From Pseudooceanicola spongiae (GTDB lineage: Bacteria; Pseudomonadota; Alphaproteobacteria; Rhodobacterales; Rhodobacteraceae), in assembly GCF_014899185.1 (NCBI RefSeq), contig NZ_CP045201.1:2402501-2466500 (forward strand): DNA of 64,000 bases, in the 5' to 3' direction. The notes below the pieces were generated by a model. That model was not told the DNA's origin, did not search any database, and saw only the letters and a program-made list of their open reading frames with translations. The position numbers and the translations under genes are program-made. Below, piece by piece: positions 8,465 through 18,500 of this stretch; the stretch's first letter is position 1, and each line of letters opens with the position of its first letter.

Positions 8465-8485
8465 CGGGCGGCACGAGGCTGCCCG
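8465..8485 (+). other. Intercistronic hairpin after the solute-binding gene
   Basis: CGGGCGGC (8465-8472) pairs with GCTGCCCG (8478-8485, one G-U) around an ACGAG loop, followed by a pyrimidine stretch but no T run. It sits between the binding-protein stop and the phosphoesterase start. Such hairpins commonly stabilise the upstream binding-protein mRNA or partly attenuate downstream genes. Confidence 0.5.
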
Positions 8486-8521
8486 GCTCCCCTCCTCTCT
8501 CTTCTGATCCCGGAACACACC

Positions 8522-9364
8522 ATGACCCGCATCGCCATTGTCACCGATATTCACCACGGCGCCCCCTCGCACACCAAACGCGGCGATACGGCGCTGGAAT
8601 TGCTGGCCGATTTCACGAAATGGACCAATGCCGAGGCCCCCGATCTGATCCTCGATCTGGGCGACCGCATCTCCGACATCGACACCGCCACCGATGACCG
8701 GCTGGAGCGTGAGGTGGCAGAGGCCCTGTCGCACCTCGACGCGCCGATCCACCACATCTGCGGCAACCACGACCGTGATCACCTCAGCGTCGCCGACAAC
8801 GAAGCGATCCTCGGCACTGCCCTGCAAAGCCAGATCATCGACCTTGGCGACTGGCAGCTCGCCCTCTGGCGCGCCGATGCCAAGATCCACCGCGACACTG
8901 CCACCCCCGGCTTTGATCTGCCAGAATCCGATCTGCTCTGGCTGTCGCGCATGGCCCAGCAGGCGGAAAAGCCGACGCTGGTGGCCAGCCACGTCCCCGT
9001 CTCCGGTCACAGCCAGATCGGCAACTACTACTTCCAGCGCAACGCCTCTGTCTCGACCTACCCGCAGGCGGATCGCGCACGGCAAGCGCTGGCGCAGGCC
9101 CGCGTCCCCGTCGCCTGCATCGCCGGGCATGTCCACTGGAACACCGTCACCACCGTCGACGGCATCCCTCACATGACCCAGCAGAGCCTGACCGAAAGCT
9201 TCACCACCGGCGGCGAACCCGCCCGCGCCTGGGGCATGCTGACCCTCGGCGAAACCCTGCACTGGCAGGTCCATGGCGATGACCCGTTCGAGGCCCGACT
9301 GACCCCCGGACGCCGCTGGACCCCACCGCTGGCCCCCTTCCTGCAACGTCTGGCCGCAAAATGA
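8522..9364 (+). CDS. Calcineurin-type metallophosphoesterase
   Basis: This 280-residue cytoplasmic metallophosphoesterase has all blocks of the superfamily in order: D9-x-H11 in TDIHHG, GD48 in LDLGDR, GNHD at 81-84, SHVP in the middle, and GHVH at 202-205. It has no signal peptide. Relatives include CpdA-like cyclic-nucleotide phosphodiesterases and the glycerophosphodiesterase/UDP-sugar-type group, so it should split a phosphodiester or monoester with two metal ions. It lies between the binding protein and the ATPase of a Dpp-type importer and overlaps the ATPase gene by 4 bases. With the HAD phosphatase it could release phosphate in two steps, an inference from context. Confidence 0.9.
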   Translation: MTRIAIVTDIHHGAPSHTKRGDTALELLADFTKWTNAEAPDLILDLGDRISDIDTATDDRLEREVAEALSHLDAPIHHICGNHDRDHLSVADNEAILGTALQSQIIDLGDWQLALWRADAKIHRDTATPGFDLPESDLLWLSRMAQQAEKPTLVASHVPVSGHSQIGNYYFQRNASVSTYPQADRARQALAQARVPVACIAGHVHWNTVTTVDGIPHMTQQSLTESFTTGGEPARAWGMLTLGETLHWQVHGDDPFEARLTPGRRWTPPLAPFLQRLAAK

Positions 9365-11025
9365 CCCTGCGCCCGCACAACCCGCCGCTGTTGTCGGTCA
9401 AGGACCTGCGCATTGCCTTTGGCGATGTGCAGGCCGTGCATGGCCTGTCCTTCGACATCCACCGGGGCGAGACGCTGGCGCTGGTCGGTGAAAGCGGCTC
9501 GGGCAAATCCGCCACCGCCCTGTCAATCCTGCGCCTGATCGAGCGCGAAGGCGGGCGCATCAACGGCGGCTCGATCCGCTTCGGGCCCTCGCCTGACCCG
9601 GTCGAGATCACCACCCTGCCTGCCGCCGCCCTGCGCGCCCTGCGCGGCGACCGCATCGCGATGGTGTTTCAGGAGCCGATGACCTCGCTCAACCCCGTGA
9701 TGCGGATCGGGCGGCAAATGACCGAAACCCTGCGGCTGCATCGCGGCCTCACGGGAGCCGAGGCGCGCTCCGCCGCGCGCGCCGCGCTTGACCGGGTGAT
9801 GATCCCCGACCCCGGTCGCCGCCTTGATCAGTACCCGCACGAACTCTCCGGCGGGCTGCGCCAGCGCGTCATGATCGCCATGGCGCTGGCCTGCGAACCC
9901 GAAGTGCTGATCGCGGATGAACCCACCACCGCCCTCGACGTGACCACCCAGGCCGAGATCCTGACCCTGCTGCGCGATCTGCAGCGCGATATGGGCATGG
10001 CGGTGCTGTTCATCACCCATGATCTTGGCGTCGTTGCCGAAATCGCCGATCGCGTCGTCGTCATGCAAAACGGCCGCAAGGTCGAGGAGGCCCGCACTGA
10101 TGCCCTCTTCGCCGCCCCCCGCCATCCCTACACGCGCGAACTCATCGCCGCCTCGCCGCGCCTCGGCGCCGGCGCACCAGCCCCTCTGAAAGACGCGCAG
10201 ACCCTGCTGAAGGTCAGCAACCTCTGCACCAGCTTTGGCGGCACCTCGCTGCTGTCGCGCAAGGCCCCGACGCCGGTGGTGCGCAACGTCTCCCTGACCC
10301 TCGCCCGCGGTGAAACCCTCGGGCTGGTGGGGGAGTCGGGCTGCGGCAAATCCACCCTCGCCCGCTCGATCCTGCGCCTGATCGAGCCGACCTCGGGCCT
10401 GATCGAACTGGACGGCACGCCGATCACCGGCCTCTCGCCAAAGGCGCTGAAGCCGCACCGCGCGCGGATGCAGATGGTGTTTCAGGACCCCTATGCCTCG
10501 CTCAACCCGCGCATGAGCATCCGCGATCTGGTCACCGAACCGGCCTTTCTGCACGGCGTCGCACATGGCGCCGACCGCGCCGCCCTTGCCGCCGATCTGC
10601 TGACCCGCGTCGGCCTGCCCGCAGATGCCGCGGATCGCTATCCGCACCAGTTCTCGGGCGGTCAGCGCCAACGGATCTGCATTGCCCGCGCCCTGTCCGT
10701 GCGCCCCGCGATCATCGTCGCGGACGAAGCCGTCTCGGCCCTCGACGTCTCGAACGCCCAGCGGATCACCGACCTCATGGCCGACATCCAGCGCACCGAA
10801 GGCCTGTCGTTCCTGTTCATCAGCCACGATATCGCCGTGGTCGAACGCGTCAGCCACCGCATCGCCGTCATGTACAAGGGCGAGATTGTCGAAACCGGCC
10901 CGACCAACGAAGTGCTGCGTGCGCCGCAGCATCCCTATACCCGCCGCCTGCTGGCCGCCGTACCGAAGGGCGCGCCGGAACGCCTGATCCAGACGCCCTC
11001 TCGCCCGCTTGTCGACGCCCTCTGA
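9361..11025 (+). CDS. Dpp/Opp-type ABC transporter, fused double ATPase (DppD-DppF)
   Basis: This 554-residue protein contains two complete ABC ATPase domains in one chain. Domain 1 has Walker A GESGSGKS at 43-50 and signature LSGGLRQR at 162-169. Domain 2 begins near residue 280 with Walker A GESGCGKS at 324-331 and signature FSGGQRQR at 431-438. Each domain ends with the oligopeptide-type HPYT motif. It supplies ATP hydrolysis for the permeases at 5021-6835 and completes the importer. The DppF importer operon at 28.9-35.6 kb instead uses two separate ATPase genes. The gene ends in a hairpin that overlaps its stop and faces the convergent efflux gene. Confidence 0.94.
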   Translation: MTLRPHNPPLLSVKDLRIAFGDVQAVHGLSFDIHRGETLALVGESGSGKSATALSILRLIEREGGRINGGSIRFGPSPDPVEITTLPAAALRALRGDRIAMVFQEPMTSLNPVMRIGRQMTETLRLHRGLTGAEARSAARAALDRVMIPDPGRRLDQYPHELSGGLRQRVMIAMALACEPEVLIADEPTTALDVTTQAEILTLLRDLQRDMGMAVLFITHDLGVVAEIADRVVVMQNGRKVEEARTDALFAAPRHPYTRELIAASPRLGAGAPAPLKDAQTLLKVSNLCTSFGGTSLLSRKAPTPVVRNVSLTLARGETLGLVGESGCGKSTLARSILRLIEPTSGLIELDGTPITGLSPKALKPHRARMQMVFQDPYASLNPRMSIRDLVTEPAFLHGVAHGADRAALAADLLTRVGLPADAADRYPHQFSGGQRQRICIARALSVRPAIIVADEAVSALDVSNAQRITDLMADIQRTEGLSFLFISHDIAVVERVSHRIAVMYKGEIVETGPTNEVLRAPQHPYTRRLLAAVPKGAPERLIQTPSRPLVDAL

Positions 11026-11036
11026 AAGGCGTCGAC
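11011..11036. other. Hairpin between convergent genes
   Basis: GTCGACGCC (11011-11019) and GGCGTCGAC (11028-11036) form a perfect 9-base stem around an 8-base loop containing the ATPase stop codon. There is no T run on either side. It may act as a weak bidirectional terminator or transcript-end stabiliser for the converging genes. Confidence 0.45.
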
Positions 11037-11043
11037 GGTTCGT

Positions 11044-12588
11044 CTACTCCATCACCGCATGCGCCTCGGCGGCGGGCGCGTGGGTCGGGGGTTTGCGCAG
11101 AAACAGCACGATCGGAAACACCGCCAGCGTCAGGTACATCATCAGCAGGAAGTTATCGACATAGCCGATCATCGCTGCCTGCTGTGACACCAGCTGATCC
11201 GCCTGCGCCAGCAGCGCCTTGGAGCCACCGATCAGCTGCGGCATCTGCATCTGCACCTGAGGCGAGGTCGCCGTCAGGCTTGCGCCCAGCTCCTCATGGT
11301 TGACCACGCTCATCCGCGCCAGCACCGTCGTGACCAGCGAAATCCCGACGCCAGAGCCGACGTTGCGCACCAGACTGAACATGCTGGTCGCCTCGCTGCG
11401 GAACTTCGCGTTCAGCGTGGCGAAGGTCAGCGTCGACAGCGGCACGAACACAAAGCCGAGTCCAAAGCCCTGAATAACCCCCGAAATCACGATCAGATGC
11501 GCGTCCATCCCGACGCTGAACCCGGCCATCAGCCGCATCGAGATCGCCGTTGCCGCCAGCCCGAAGCAGACCAGCACGCGGGCATCGACCACGCCCACCA
11601 GCCGCCCGACGAGGATCATCGACACCATCGTGCCCACGCCCCTCGGCGCCATCACGATCCCGGTCGATATCACCGGATAGCCCATCAGCTTTTGCAGCAG
11701 CGGCGGCAACAGCGCGAGGCCGGAAAACATCGTCAGCCCGACCACGAAGATAAAGATCAGCCCCATGGCAAAGTTGCGATCCGCGAACATGCGCAGATCG
11801 ACGAAGGGCTCTGCTGCCGTGAAACTGTGTACGATGAAGACCCACATGCCGCCGATGATCAGGCCAAGGTAAATCCAGCTCTCGATGGCATTGAACCAGT
11901 CGACCGACTGGCCCCGGTCCAGCAACAGCTGCAGCGATCCGACAGCCACAGCCAGCATGGCAAAGCCAAAGATATCAAAGCGCCGCTTGCGGGTCTCTTC
12001 CTTCGGCAGAAAGGCCCAGATCCCTGCCATGGCGATGATGCCCACCGGCAGGTTGATGAAGAAGACATAGCGCCAGTTGAACACCTCGGTCAGCCAGCCG
12101 CCCAGCGTCGGGCCGATGATCGGGCCAATCATGATGCCCGCGCCGTAGACCGCCATGGCCTGCCCGATGCGTTCGCGCGGGTTGATGTCCAGCAGCACCG
12201 CCTGCGCCAACGGAATGATCACCGCGCCAAAGATGCCCTGCAGGATGCGAAAGGCCACCATCTCGGGCAGCCCCACCGCCAGCCCACAGGCCAGCGAGGT
12301 CAGCACGAAGCCCGCAATCGCCGTGATGAACACCGCCCGGCGGCCAAAGCGGTCCGCCACCCAGCCGGTCAGCGGCGTCGCGATGGCCGAGGCGACGATA
12401 TAGCTGGTCAGAACCCAGGTCACCTCCTCCTGCGTCGCGCCGAGGCTTGAGGCCATATGCGGCAGGGCGACGTTGGCGATGGTGGTGTCGAGCACCTGCA
12501 TGATCGTCGCCAGCATGATCGACGCGGTCAGCCAGCCCGGTGCTGCGACGCGGACCGCCGGCGCTGAATAGACTGGCTTGGCGCTCAT
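11044..12588 (-). CDS. DHA2-family MFS multidrug efflux permease (EmrB-like)
   Basis: This 514-residue inner-membrane antiporter has the length and segment pattern of a 14-helix DHA2 transporter. LDTTIANVALP (33-43) is the hallmark of the first helix, and GWVADRFGRR (75-84) is MFS motif A between helices 2 and 3. It overlaps the upstream HlyD-type adaptor gene by 4 bases. Together they should make an EmrAB-type drug/proton pump that needs an outer-membrane TolC partner, which is not encoded nearby. The MarR gene at the head of the operon is the likely repressor. Confidence 0.92.
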   Translation of the reverse strand: MSAKPVYSAPAVRVAAPGWLTASIMLATIMQVLDTTIANVALPHMASSLGATQEEVTWVLTSYIVASAIATPLTGWVADRFGRRAVFITAIAGFVLTSLACGLAVGLPEMVAFRILQGIFGAVIIPLAQAVLLDINPRERIGQAMAVYGAGIMIGPIIGPTLGGWLTEVFNWRYVFFINLPVGIIAMAGIWAFLPKEETRKRRFDIFGFAMLAVAVGSLQLLLDRGQSVDWFNAIESWIYLGLIIGGMWVFIVHSFTAAEPFVDLRMFADRNFAMGLIFIFVVGLTMFSGLALLPPLLQKLMGYPVISTGIVMAPRGVGTMVSMILVGRLVGVVDARVLVCFGLAATAISMRLMAGFSVGMDAHLIVISGVIQGFGLGFVFVPLSTLTFATLNAKFRSEATSMFSLVRNVGSGVGISLVTTVLARMSVVNHEELGASLTATSPQVQMQMPQLIGGSKALLAQADQLVSQQAAMIGYVDNFLLMMYLTLAVFPIVLFLRKPPTHAPAAEAHAVME

Positions 12589-13673
12589 CTCAGGTTGTCC
12601 AGATGGGTTTTGCCGGTGTCGACCGAGGCCGCCACGCTCATCCCGTCACGCAGCAACCCGCGCGTGTCGCTGTCGATGCGGATGCGCACGGGGATGCGCT
12701 GCACTACCTTGACCCAGTTGCCGGTCGCGTTCTGCGCCGGGATCAGCGAGAATTGCGAGCCTGTGGCCGCGCCGATGCTCTCGACCGCGCCGCTGAGGTG
12801 CAGGTCGGGATAGGCATCGACGTCAATCTCCACCGGCTGGCCGACGGCGATCTTGGTCAGCTGAGTTTCCTTGAAGTTCGCTTCGATCCAGCTGTCATCG
12901 GTGTTCACAAGGCTGGCCACGGTGGACCCGGTGCCGAGGTACTGCCCCACGTTCAGGCTGTCGATCTGCGAGACGACTCCGCCGATTGGCGCCAGAACCC
13001 GTGTCTTTTCAAGGTTGCGCGCCGCCGCGTCGCGCTGCGCGATGGCGGCGCGGACCGAGGGCACATCGTCCGTCGCAATATCGGGATTGCCCGCAAGCGC
13101 CGCCGCCGCCGCGTTCAGTTGTTGTTGCGCGACCTTGACGGCGTTTTCGGCCTGACGCGCATCCATGATCGCCTCATCATAAGTCGTCGCCGGAGACAGG
13201 CCCTTTTCCGACAGCGAATCCTGACGCCCAAGCTCGCGCTTCTGCACGTCCAGAATGCCCTCTGCCGCCTGCACCTGCGCGGCCACGGTGGCATAGTTCG
13301 CCCGCAGTTGCGCCACCGACAGCCGGGCCGAGGCCAGCGCCGCATCTGCCTGCGCCAGAGCAATATCATAGGGCGTGGAATCGATGCTGAACAGCGGATC
13401 GCCCACGGCAACTTTGCTGTTCTCGGCCACGTTCACCTCAACGATCCGCCCCGCCACATCGGCCGAGACCGGCACCAGCGGCTGGTGCACATAGGCGTTG
13501 TCGGTCTCCATGTAGCGCCCGCCGGTCAGCCAGGCATAGCCGCCGCCCAGCAGAAGCAGCACCGGCACACCGAACATCAGCACGCGCCGCCGCCCCTTGC
13601 CGCGCGTCTTCGCCTCCGGCGCGGCAGTGCCGACGGGAATGGGATCGACTGGTTTCTTCTCGGCAACGCTCAT
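12585..13673 (-). CDS. HlyD-family efflux adaptor (EmrA-like membrane fusion protein)
   Basis: This 362-residue periplasmic adaptor has a short basic cytoplasmic tail, one membrane anchor (about 31-49), a split lipoyl/barrel-sandwich domain (VSADVAGRIVEVNVAENSKV near 78-97 and its partner near 225-245), an alpha-helical hairpin between the halves, and a C-terminal beta-barrel. It bridges the EmrB-like pump to an outer-membrane channel. Both ends of the gene overlap its neighbours by 4 bases, so marR, this adaptor and the pump are one transcript. Confidence 0.92.
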   Translation of the reverse strand: MSVAEKKPVDPIPVGTAAPEAKTRGKGRRRVLMFGVPVLLLLGGGYAWLTGGRYMETDNAYVHQPLVPVSADVAGRIVEVNVAENSKVAVGDPLFSIDSTPYDIALAQADAALASARLSVAQLRANYATVAAQVQAAEGILDVQKRELGRQDSLSEKGLSPATTYDEAIMDARQAENAVKVAQQQLNAAAAALAGNPDIATDDVPSVRAAIAQRDAAARNLEKTRVLAPIGGVVSQIDSLNVGQYLGTGSTVASLVNTDDSWIEANFKETQLTKIAVGQPVEIDVDAYPDLHLSGAVESIGAATGSQFSLIPAQNATGNWVKVVQRIPVRIRIDSDTRGLLRDGMSVAASVDTGKTHLDNLR

Positions 13674-14113
13674 CTTTTCAATTCCTTTTTCGGGGCCTTG
13701 CGGTCCTGTAAATTCTCGGCGATCCGGGTCAGAACACGCTCGGTCGCGGCATGGTCGGCGGGGTCGATCCCCTCCAGCGTGCGGGCATAGACGCGCTCGG
13801 CCACAGCGCGCATCTCAAGGCGCAGGGCGGCGCCCTTGGGCGTGATGCAGACCCGTTTGGCGCGGTTGTCGGCCGGGTCCGTTTCGCGCGTCACAAGCCC
13901 GGCCAGCTCCAGCCGCTCGATCACGTCGCTGATCGTCATCGCCCCAGCCTTCAGCTCGGCCCCGAGGTCGGTCTGCGTCACGCTATCGCGCTCGGCCAGC
14001 GAGGCCAGCACGCGCCATTGCAGCAACGTCAGCTTGTAGGGCCGCGCGCTGCGCTCGAACTCGCGCTTGAGCATCGCCGCCGTCTCATAAAGCATCAACC
14101 CGATGGAGTTCAT
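13670..14113 (-). CDS. MarR-family transcriptional regulator
   Basis: This 147-residue winged-helix regulator has the MarR arrangement: an N-terminal dimerisation helix, the recognition helix in the LGAELKAGAMTISDVIERLELAGLV region (about 70-95), and the wing TDPADNRAKRV. It is the first gene of the efflux operon. MarR proteins at this position usually repress their own promoter until a phenolic or drug ligand binds. The upstream region contains an A/T-rich imperfect inverted site, TATT-N7-AATA (14196-14210), and a possible TTTACA -35 on the minus strand, both only suggestive. Confidence 0.92.
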   Translation of the reverse strand: MNSIGLMLYETAAMLKREFERSARPYKLTLLQWRVLASLAERDSVTQTDLGAELKAGAMTISDVIERLELAGLVTRETDPADNRAKRVCITPKGAALRLEMRAVAERVYARTLEGIDPADHAATERVLTRIAENLQDRKAPKKELKR

Positions 14114-14195
14114 CGCTGCAACTTCCGCATGTCTGGCAATCGGTCTGAGATCCGCGACAGACTCGCTCCGCGCGCCTCAGGCAGCGAGGAGTTAG

Positions 14196-14210
14196 TATTG
14201 GTCCGTAATA
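14196..14210 (-). promoter_or_regulatory. Possible MarR operator/promoter
   Basis: TATT-GGTCCGT-AATA is a short inverted repeat in an otherwise A/T-rich island about 85 bases upstream of the MarR start. On the minus strand it follows TTTACA. MarR sites are typically A/T-rich dyads near -10/-35, so position and composition fit, but the symmetry is weak. Confidence 0.3.
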
Positions 14211-14279
14211 ATGTAAAGTCATGGAATACGATTTGCCGCACCTCGCACGCAAAATTCATCCCCCGCGCCGTTACGTCAC

Positions 14280-14313
14280 AAAAAAACCCCGAACGGCGGG
14301 GCACCGTTCGGGG
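14280..14313 (-). terminator. Rho-independent terminator of the luciferase-like oxidoreductase gene
   Basis: CCCCGAACGG (14287-14296) and CCGTTCGGGG (14304-14313) form a perfect 10-base stem around a 7-base loop. On the minus strand the stem is followed directly by seven T residues (14286-14280). It lies 56 bases past the stop of the gene ending at 14370. This also separates it from marR. Confidence 0.9.
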
Positions 14314-14369
14314 GGATCTGGTCTTGCAGAGGGGGTAGCAGCCACAGCGCCGCCCCCGGAAAGTCTCTC

Positions 14370-15392
14370 TCAGCGCCAGCCGAGGCCCGGCGCCACATGG
14401 GTCAGGATCGCCTCAATGACATGGGCGTTGTACTCAACCCCCAGCTGGTTCGGCACCGTCAGCAGCAGCGTATCGGCTTCGGCCACGGCCTCGTCCTGCG
14501 CCAGTTCCTTGATCAGCTTGTCCGGCTCGGCGGCATAGCTGCGGCCAAAGATGGCGCGGGTGTTGGCATCAAGATACCCCACGGAATCCTTGCCCTTTTC
14601 GCCGGTCCCGAAATAGGCGCGGTCCATGTCGTTGGTCAGCGCAAAGATGCTGCGGCTGACAGAAACACGCGGCGTCCGGGTATGCCCGGCGGCCTTCCAG
14701 GCCTCACGATACGCGCGGATCTGCTTGGCCTGCTGGATGTGGAACGGCTCGCCCGTCTCATCGTCCTTCAGGGTCGAGCTTTGCAGGTTCATGCCCAGCT
14801 CTGCCGCCCAGATCGCCGTCGCGTTCGAGCCCGCGCCCCACCAGATCCGGTCCCGCAGCCCTTCCGAGTACGGCTCCACCCGCAGCAGGCCCGGCGGGTT
14901 GGGGAACATGGGGTTCGGGTTCGGCTGGGCGAAGCCTTCGCCGCGCAGCACGTCAAAGAAGATCTGCGCGTGATGCCGCCCCAGATCGGCATCCGTGCCG
15001 CCTTCGGGTGGCGCATAGCCAAAGTGCCGCCAGCCCTCGACCACCTGTTCGGGCGATCCCCGGCTGATCCCCAGCTGCAGACGCCCGCCCGAGATCAGGT
15101 CGGCCGCGCCGGCATCCTCGGCCATGTACAGCGGGTTTTCATAGCGCATGTCGATGACGCCGGTGCCGATCTCGATCTTGCTGGTCTTGGCGCCAACGGC
15201 GGCCAGCAGCGGAAACGGCGAGGCGAGCTGACGCGCATAGTGGTGCACCCGGAAATAGGCGCCATCCGCGCCCAGCTCCTCAGCCGCGACGGCCAGATCG
15301 ATGGATTGCAGCAGGACATCCGCAGCGGTCTGAGTTTGCGACCCGCGACCGGGGCTCCAATGGCCAAACGACAGGAAACCGATATTTTTCAT
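14370..15392 (-). CDS. LLM-class flavin-dependent oxidoreductase (luciferase-like)
   Basis: This 340-residue TIM-barrel protein belongs to the bacterial-luciferase-like superfamily. It has the N-terminal GFLSFGHWSPG strand, FRVHHYARQLASPFPLLAAVGAKTSKIEIGTGVIDMRYENPLYMAEDAGAAD-type sequence over about 47-100 with the flavin-site HHY, and GRLQLGISRGSP near 103-114. Such enzymes use FMN or F420; proteobacterial members normally use reduced FMN to oxidise alkanes, sulfonates or other small molecules. The gene stands alone with its own terminator. The substrate cannot be inferred. Confidence 0.88.
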   Translation of the reverse strand: MKNIGFLSFGHWSPGRGSQTQTAADVLLQSIDLAVAAEELGADGAYFRVHHYARQLASPFPLLAAVGAKTSKIEIGTGVIDMRYENPLYMAEDAGAADLISGGRLQLGISRGSPEQVVEGWRHFGYAPPEGGTDADLGRHHAQIFFDVLRGEGFAQPNPNPMFPNPPGLLRVEPYSEGLRDRIWWGAGSNATAIWAAELGMNLQSSTLKDDETGEPFHIQQAKQIRAYREAWKAAGHTRTPRVSVSRSIFALTNDMDRAYFGTGEKGKDSVGYLDANTRAIFGRSYAAEPDKLIKELAQDEAVAEADTLLLTVPNQLGVEYNAHVIEAILTHVAPGLGWR

Positions 15393-15542
15393 GGGATATG
15401 CGCCTCCGTTGCGCCGATGTTCAGGGGGCCAGCGCCCTCAGGCTCCGGCTGTTACCCCGGAACTTATGGGCCGCGCAGAGGCACAACAAGGCCCGCGCCC
15501 CTGCCCCGATGAACAGCCATGGTGCGCAAGTGCGACAGCGCG

Positions 15543-18500
15543 CTATTTTGCCAGCTCGATCACACGCACATCCGGCAGCACATCGCGGGCGAGCGTGACC
15601 AGATGGCGATGGTGCGTGAACAGGATCGCCTGCCCCAGCTTGCCCATCTCGCCCGCCAGCTCCAGCGCCGCGCGTGATCGCATGTCGTCAAAGGTCTCGT
15701 GGATGTCGTCCGTCACAAACGGCAGCGGGCCATGGCGCGCCACGAAATCCGCGTGCCCGGCGATGCGCAGCGCAAGGTAAAGCTGCCCCCGCGTGCCCGT
15801 CGACATGGCATCCGCCGTCACCGGCAGCCCGTCGCGCAGCGCCACCAGCCGCTCCGATTTGCCGGTCGACTGCGTTTCCAGCCGGGGCCATTCGCCATGG
15901 GTCAGCCGCGCGAAGGCTGCCTCGGTCGCCTCCAGCATGTCGCCCCGGTGTTCCTGACGGAACCGGCGCAAAGCCCCCTGCGCCGCCATCAGCCCCAGCA
16001 GTTTCGTCGCCGCAATCCGGGCCTCTTCGCTCAGCGTCTCCAGCGCGGTTGCCCGCCGCTGGTCGATATCCGCGCCCCCCGTGCTGGCCAGCGCCAGACG
16101 CAGCGCCTCGTCCGCCTCGCCCGCCCGGCGCAACACGCCGTCGCGCTGCGCCTCGGCCTCGGCAAGGTCCGCCTGCAGCCCCGCCAGTCGCGCCGGGTCC
16201 ACCTGCTGCGCCTCGGCCTCCAGCGCCGCCTCGTCCAGCCCGCCCGCCGCCAGCGCATGCTCCGCGCGCAGACGTTGCAGCGTCGCCCGGTCCCGATCAC
16301 GCGCCACCAGCGTGCTGACATGACGGCGCGGGTTTGCCTCCGGCGCGCTCTCCTGCCCCTCCAGCACCTGCGCAATCTCGGCCGCGCTGGCCCGCATCAC
16401 CTGCTCCGCTGCGCCCTGCGCAGACCGCGCCGCTTCCAGCTTGCGGGCCAGCGCGCTGATCTGCGCCGCACCCGCTTCGGCGGCCTTGGCCCGCTGCCGC
16501 GCCGCCGCCAATGTTTCACTGACCGAGGCCGCGTCCGCCAGCCCCAGCGCCGGGCGCAAGGGCTGCATCACCGCCTCGAAAGCCGCCAGCGCCGCCTCCA
16601 TCAGGCCAATGCGCCGCGCCCGGTCCGCGTGCTCGACCTCGACCTGCGCCAGCCGGTCCAGATCCGGCAAGCGGGCCAGTATGGCCTCGGCGTCCATGCC
16701 CTCGGCCCAGCCGGTCGCGATCCGCGCCAGCGCCGCGCGGTGCAGGCTCAGCGCCTGCTCGGCCGCGTCGCGCTTGTGGTTCAGACTGGCAAGGCTCGCC
16801 GCCGCCGCCTGCCGGGCACGGGCTTCCTTCGCGCGGGTCTCAAGCTGCACTAGCAACCGCTCCGCCTCGGGCTGCAGACGCTCCGGCGTGCTCACCCCGC
16901 CGGCCCCCTGCACCGCGTCGCTCAGCCGCCCCAGCAAGGCATCGCGCCGCGCACGCGCCTGCGCGGCGAGCGTCGCCGCGGCCTCTGCCTCCAGCGCCAG
17001 ATCCAGCGCCGTCCGCAGGGCAGCACGTCGGGCCACGAAGCCCGCCACGGGAAACTCCGCGCCAAGACCCAGACGCGCCGCCAGCGCCGCCGCCTCGGCC
17101 TGCAGAGCCGCCTGCTCCTCATCACAGCGCGCCACCGCAGCGCTGCGACGGGCACAGCGCTGTTGCTCCTGCTGCACCTGCTCCTGCGCCGCAGTCAGAC
17201 GCAAACGCCCCTCGGCCGAGGCCGCGTGGCGGGCGCGCAAAGCGTCGTCCCCGCGCATCAAATCGGCAAAGCGCGCAGCCGTGGCGCGCTGCAAATCCGT
17301 CTCATGCTCCGCCCAGGCCGCATCACGCGCGGCGCGGCTCTCGGCGATTTCACCGTCCGTCACTGCGGCCCCGAAATCGCGCGCGGCTGTCAGCGCGGCC
17401 TCCTGCGCCGCCAGCGCGTCCTCGGCTTCCGCCAGCTGGCGCGCCGCATCGCTCGCCCGCTCGGCCAGACGTGCGCTGCGTGTCGCAAGCTCGGCCAGCT
17501 CCGCCTCCTCCGGCAAGCCCGCCTCTGCCAGCGCGCGCCAGTCCCCGCTCAGCCCGGCCGCCGCACGCGCCGCCTGCACGCCCGCCCGCGTCGCTGCATC
17601 CGCCAGCGCCACAGGATCAGAGATATCGCGCTGCAGCGCCAGCAGCGCATCGCTCAGCGCGTCAATGCCCTGCGGCATCGCCAGGTCCGGGCCAAGCGCC
17701 GCCTGCGTCTCCTGCCGGGTCAGGTCCAGATCGGCCAGCTGGCGCGCACCATCGCGCACCGCCTGCGCCGAGGCGCGCAAGGCCATCCGACGCTCCTCGG
17801 GCAGGGCCACATCCTGCGCGCCCGGCCCTGCAATCCGCTCCGCCAGCGCAGTCGCATCGCGCAGCAACTGCGCCGCCTCTGCCCGCCTGCGCCCGATATC
17901 CGCCGCCGCCGTCTGCACGCGCGGCAACAACAGCTCACCATCGTCGAACCGCGCGATCTCCAGCGTCGCCAGAGCCTCGGCCACCGCCAGCCCCTCCGCA
18001 TCCGGAGCCAGCGCCGCCGCCTCTGCCTCAAGCCGCGCCCCCTCCTGCACCGCCTCGGCGTGGTGCTGCTCGGCGGCCAGACGGCGCTCGTCCGCCGCGA
18101 CCACCCGGCTCAGCGCGTCCTCGGGCAGATCCGGCCCGGCAGGGGCCGCTGCCAGCTTGTCCTGCTCCACCGCGATGGCCGCAGCGATGGCGCGCCGCCG
18201 CTCAGCCGCCTCGCGAACGATCACCGCACGCTGCGCTGCGGCGCAGGCCGCTTTCGCCGCCGCAAGCTCCGCCGCCGCCGTCGCCTGCGCCTTGCGCAGA
18301 TCGGCGAAATGGCGCGGCTCGACACGGGCGGCCTGTATCGCCTGCTCCAGATCGGCGAGGTCCTTTTTCGCCGCCGCCAGCGTGGTCTTGCGGCCGGATT
18401 TCTTGTGAAACCCGTCCACCTCGGCCTCCACCGCCGTCATCGCCTCGGAAATCCCCGACAGGCCCGAGGTCCCGGCATGCAGCAACCGCCCCAGATCGCC

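Noticed and set aside
6884-9346. Very long open frame on the minus strand opposite the binding protein and phosphoesterase
   Set aside because: It mirrors two clear plus-strand genes with intact motifs. Its translation is low-complexity Gly/Asp/His/Val sequence typical of antisense frames in high-GC DNA.
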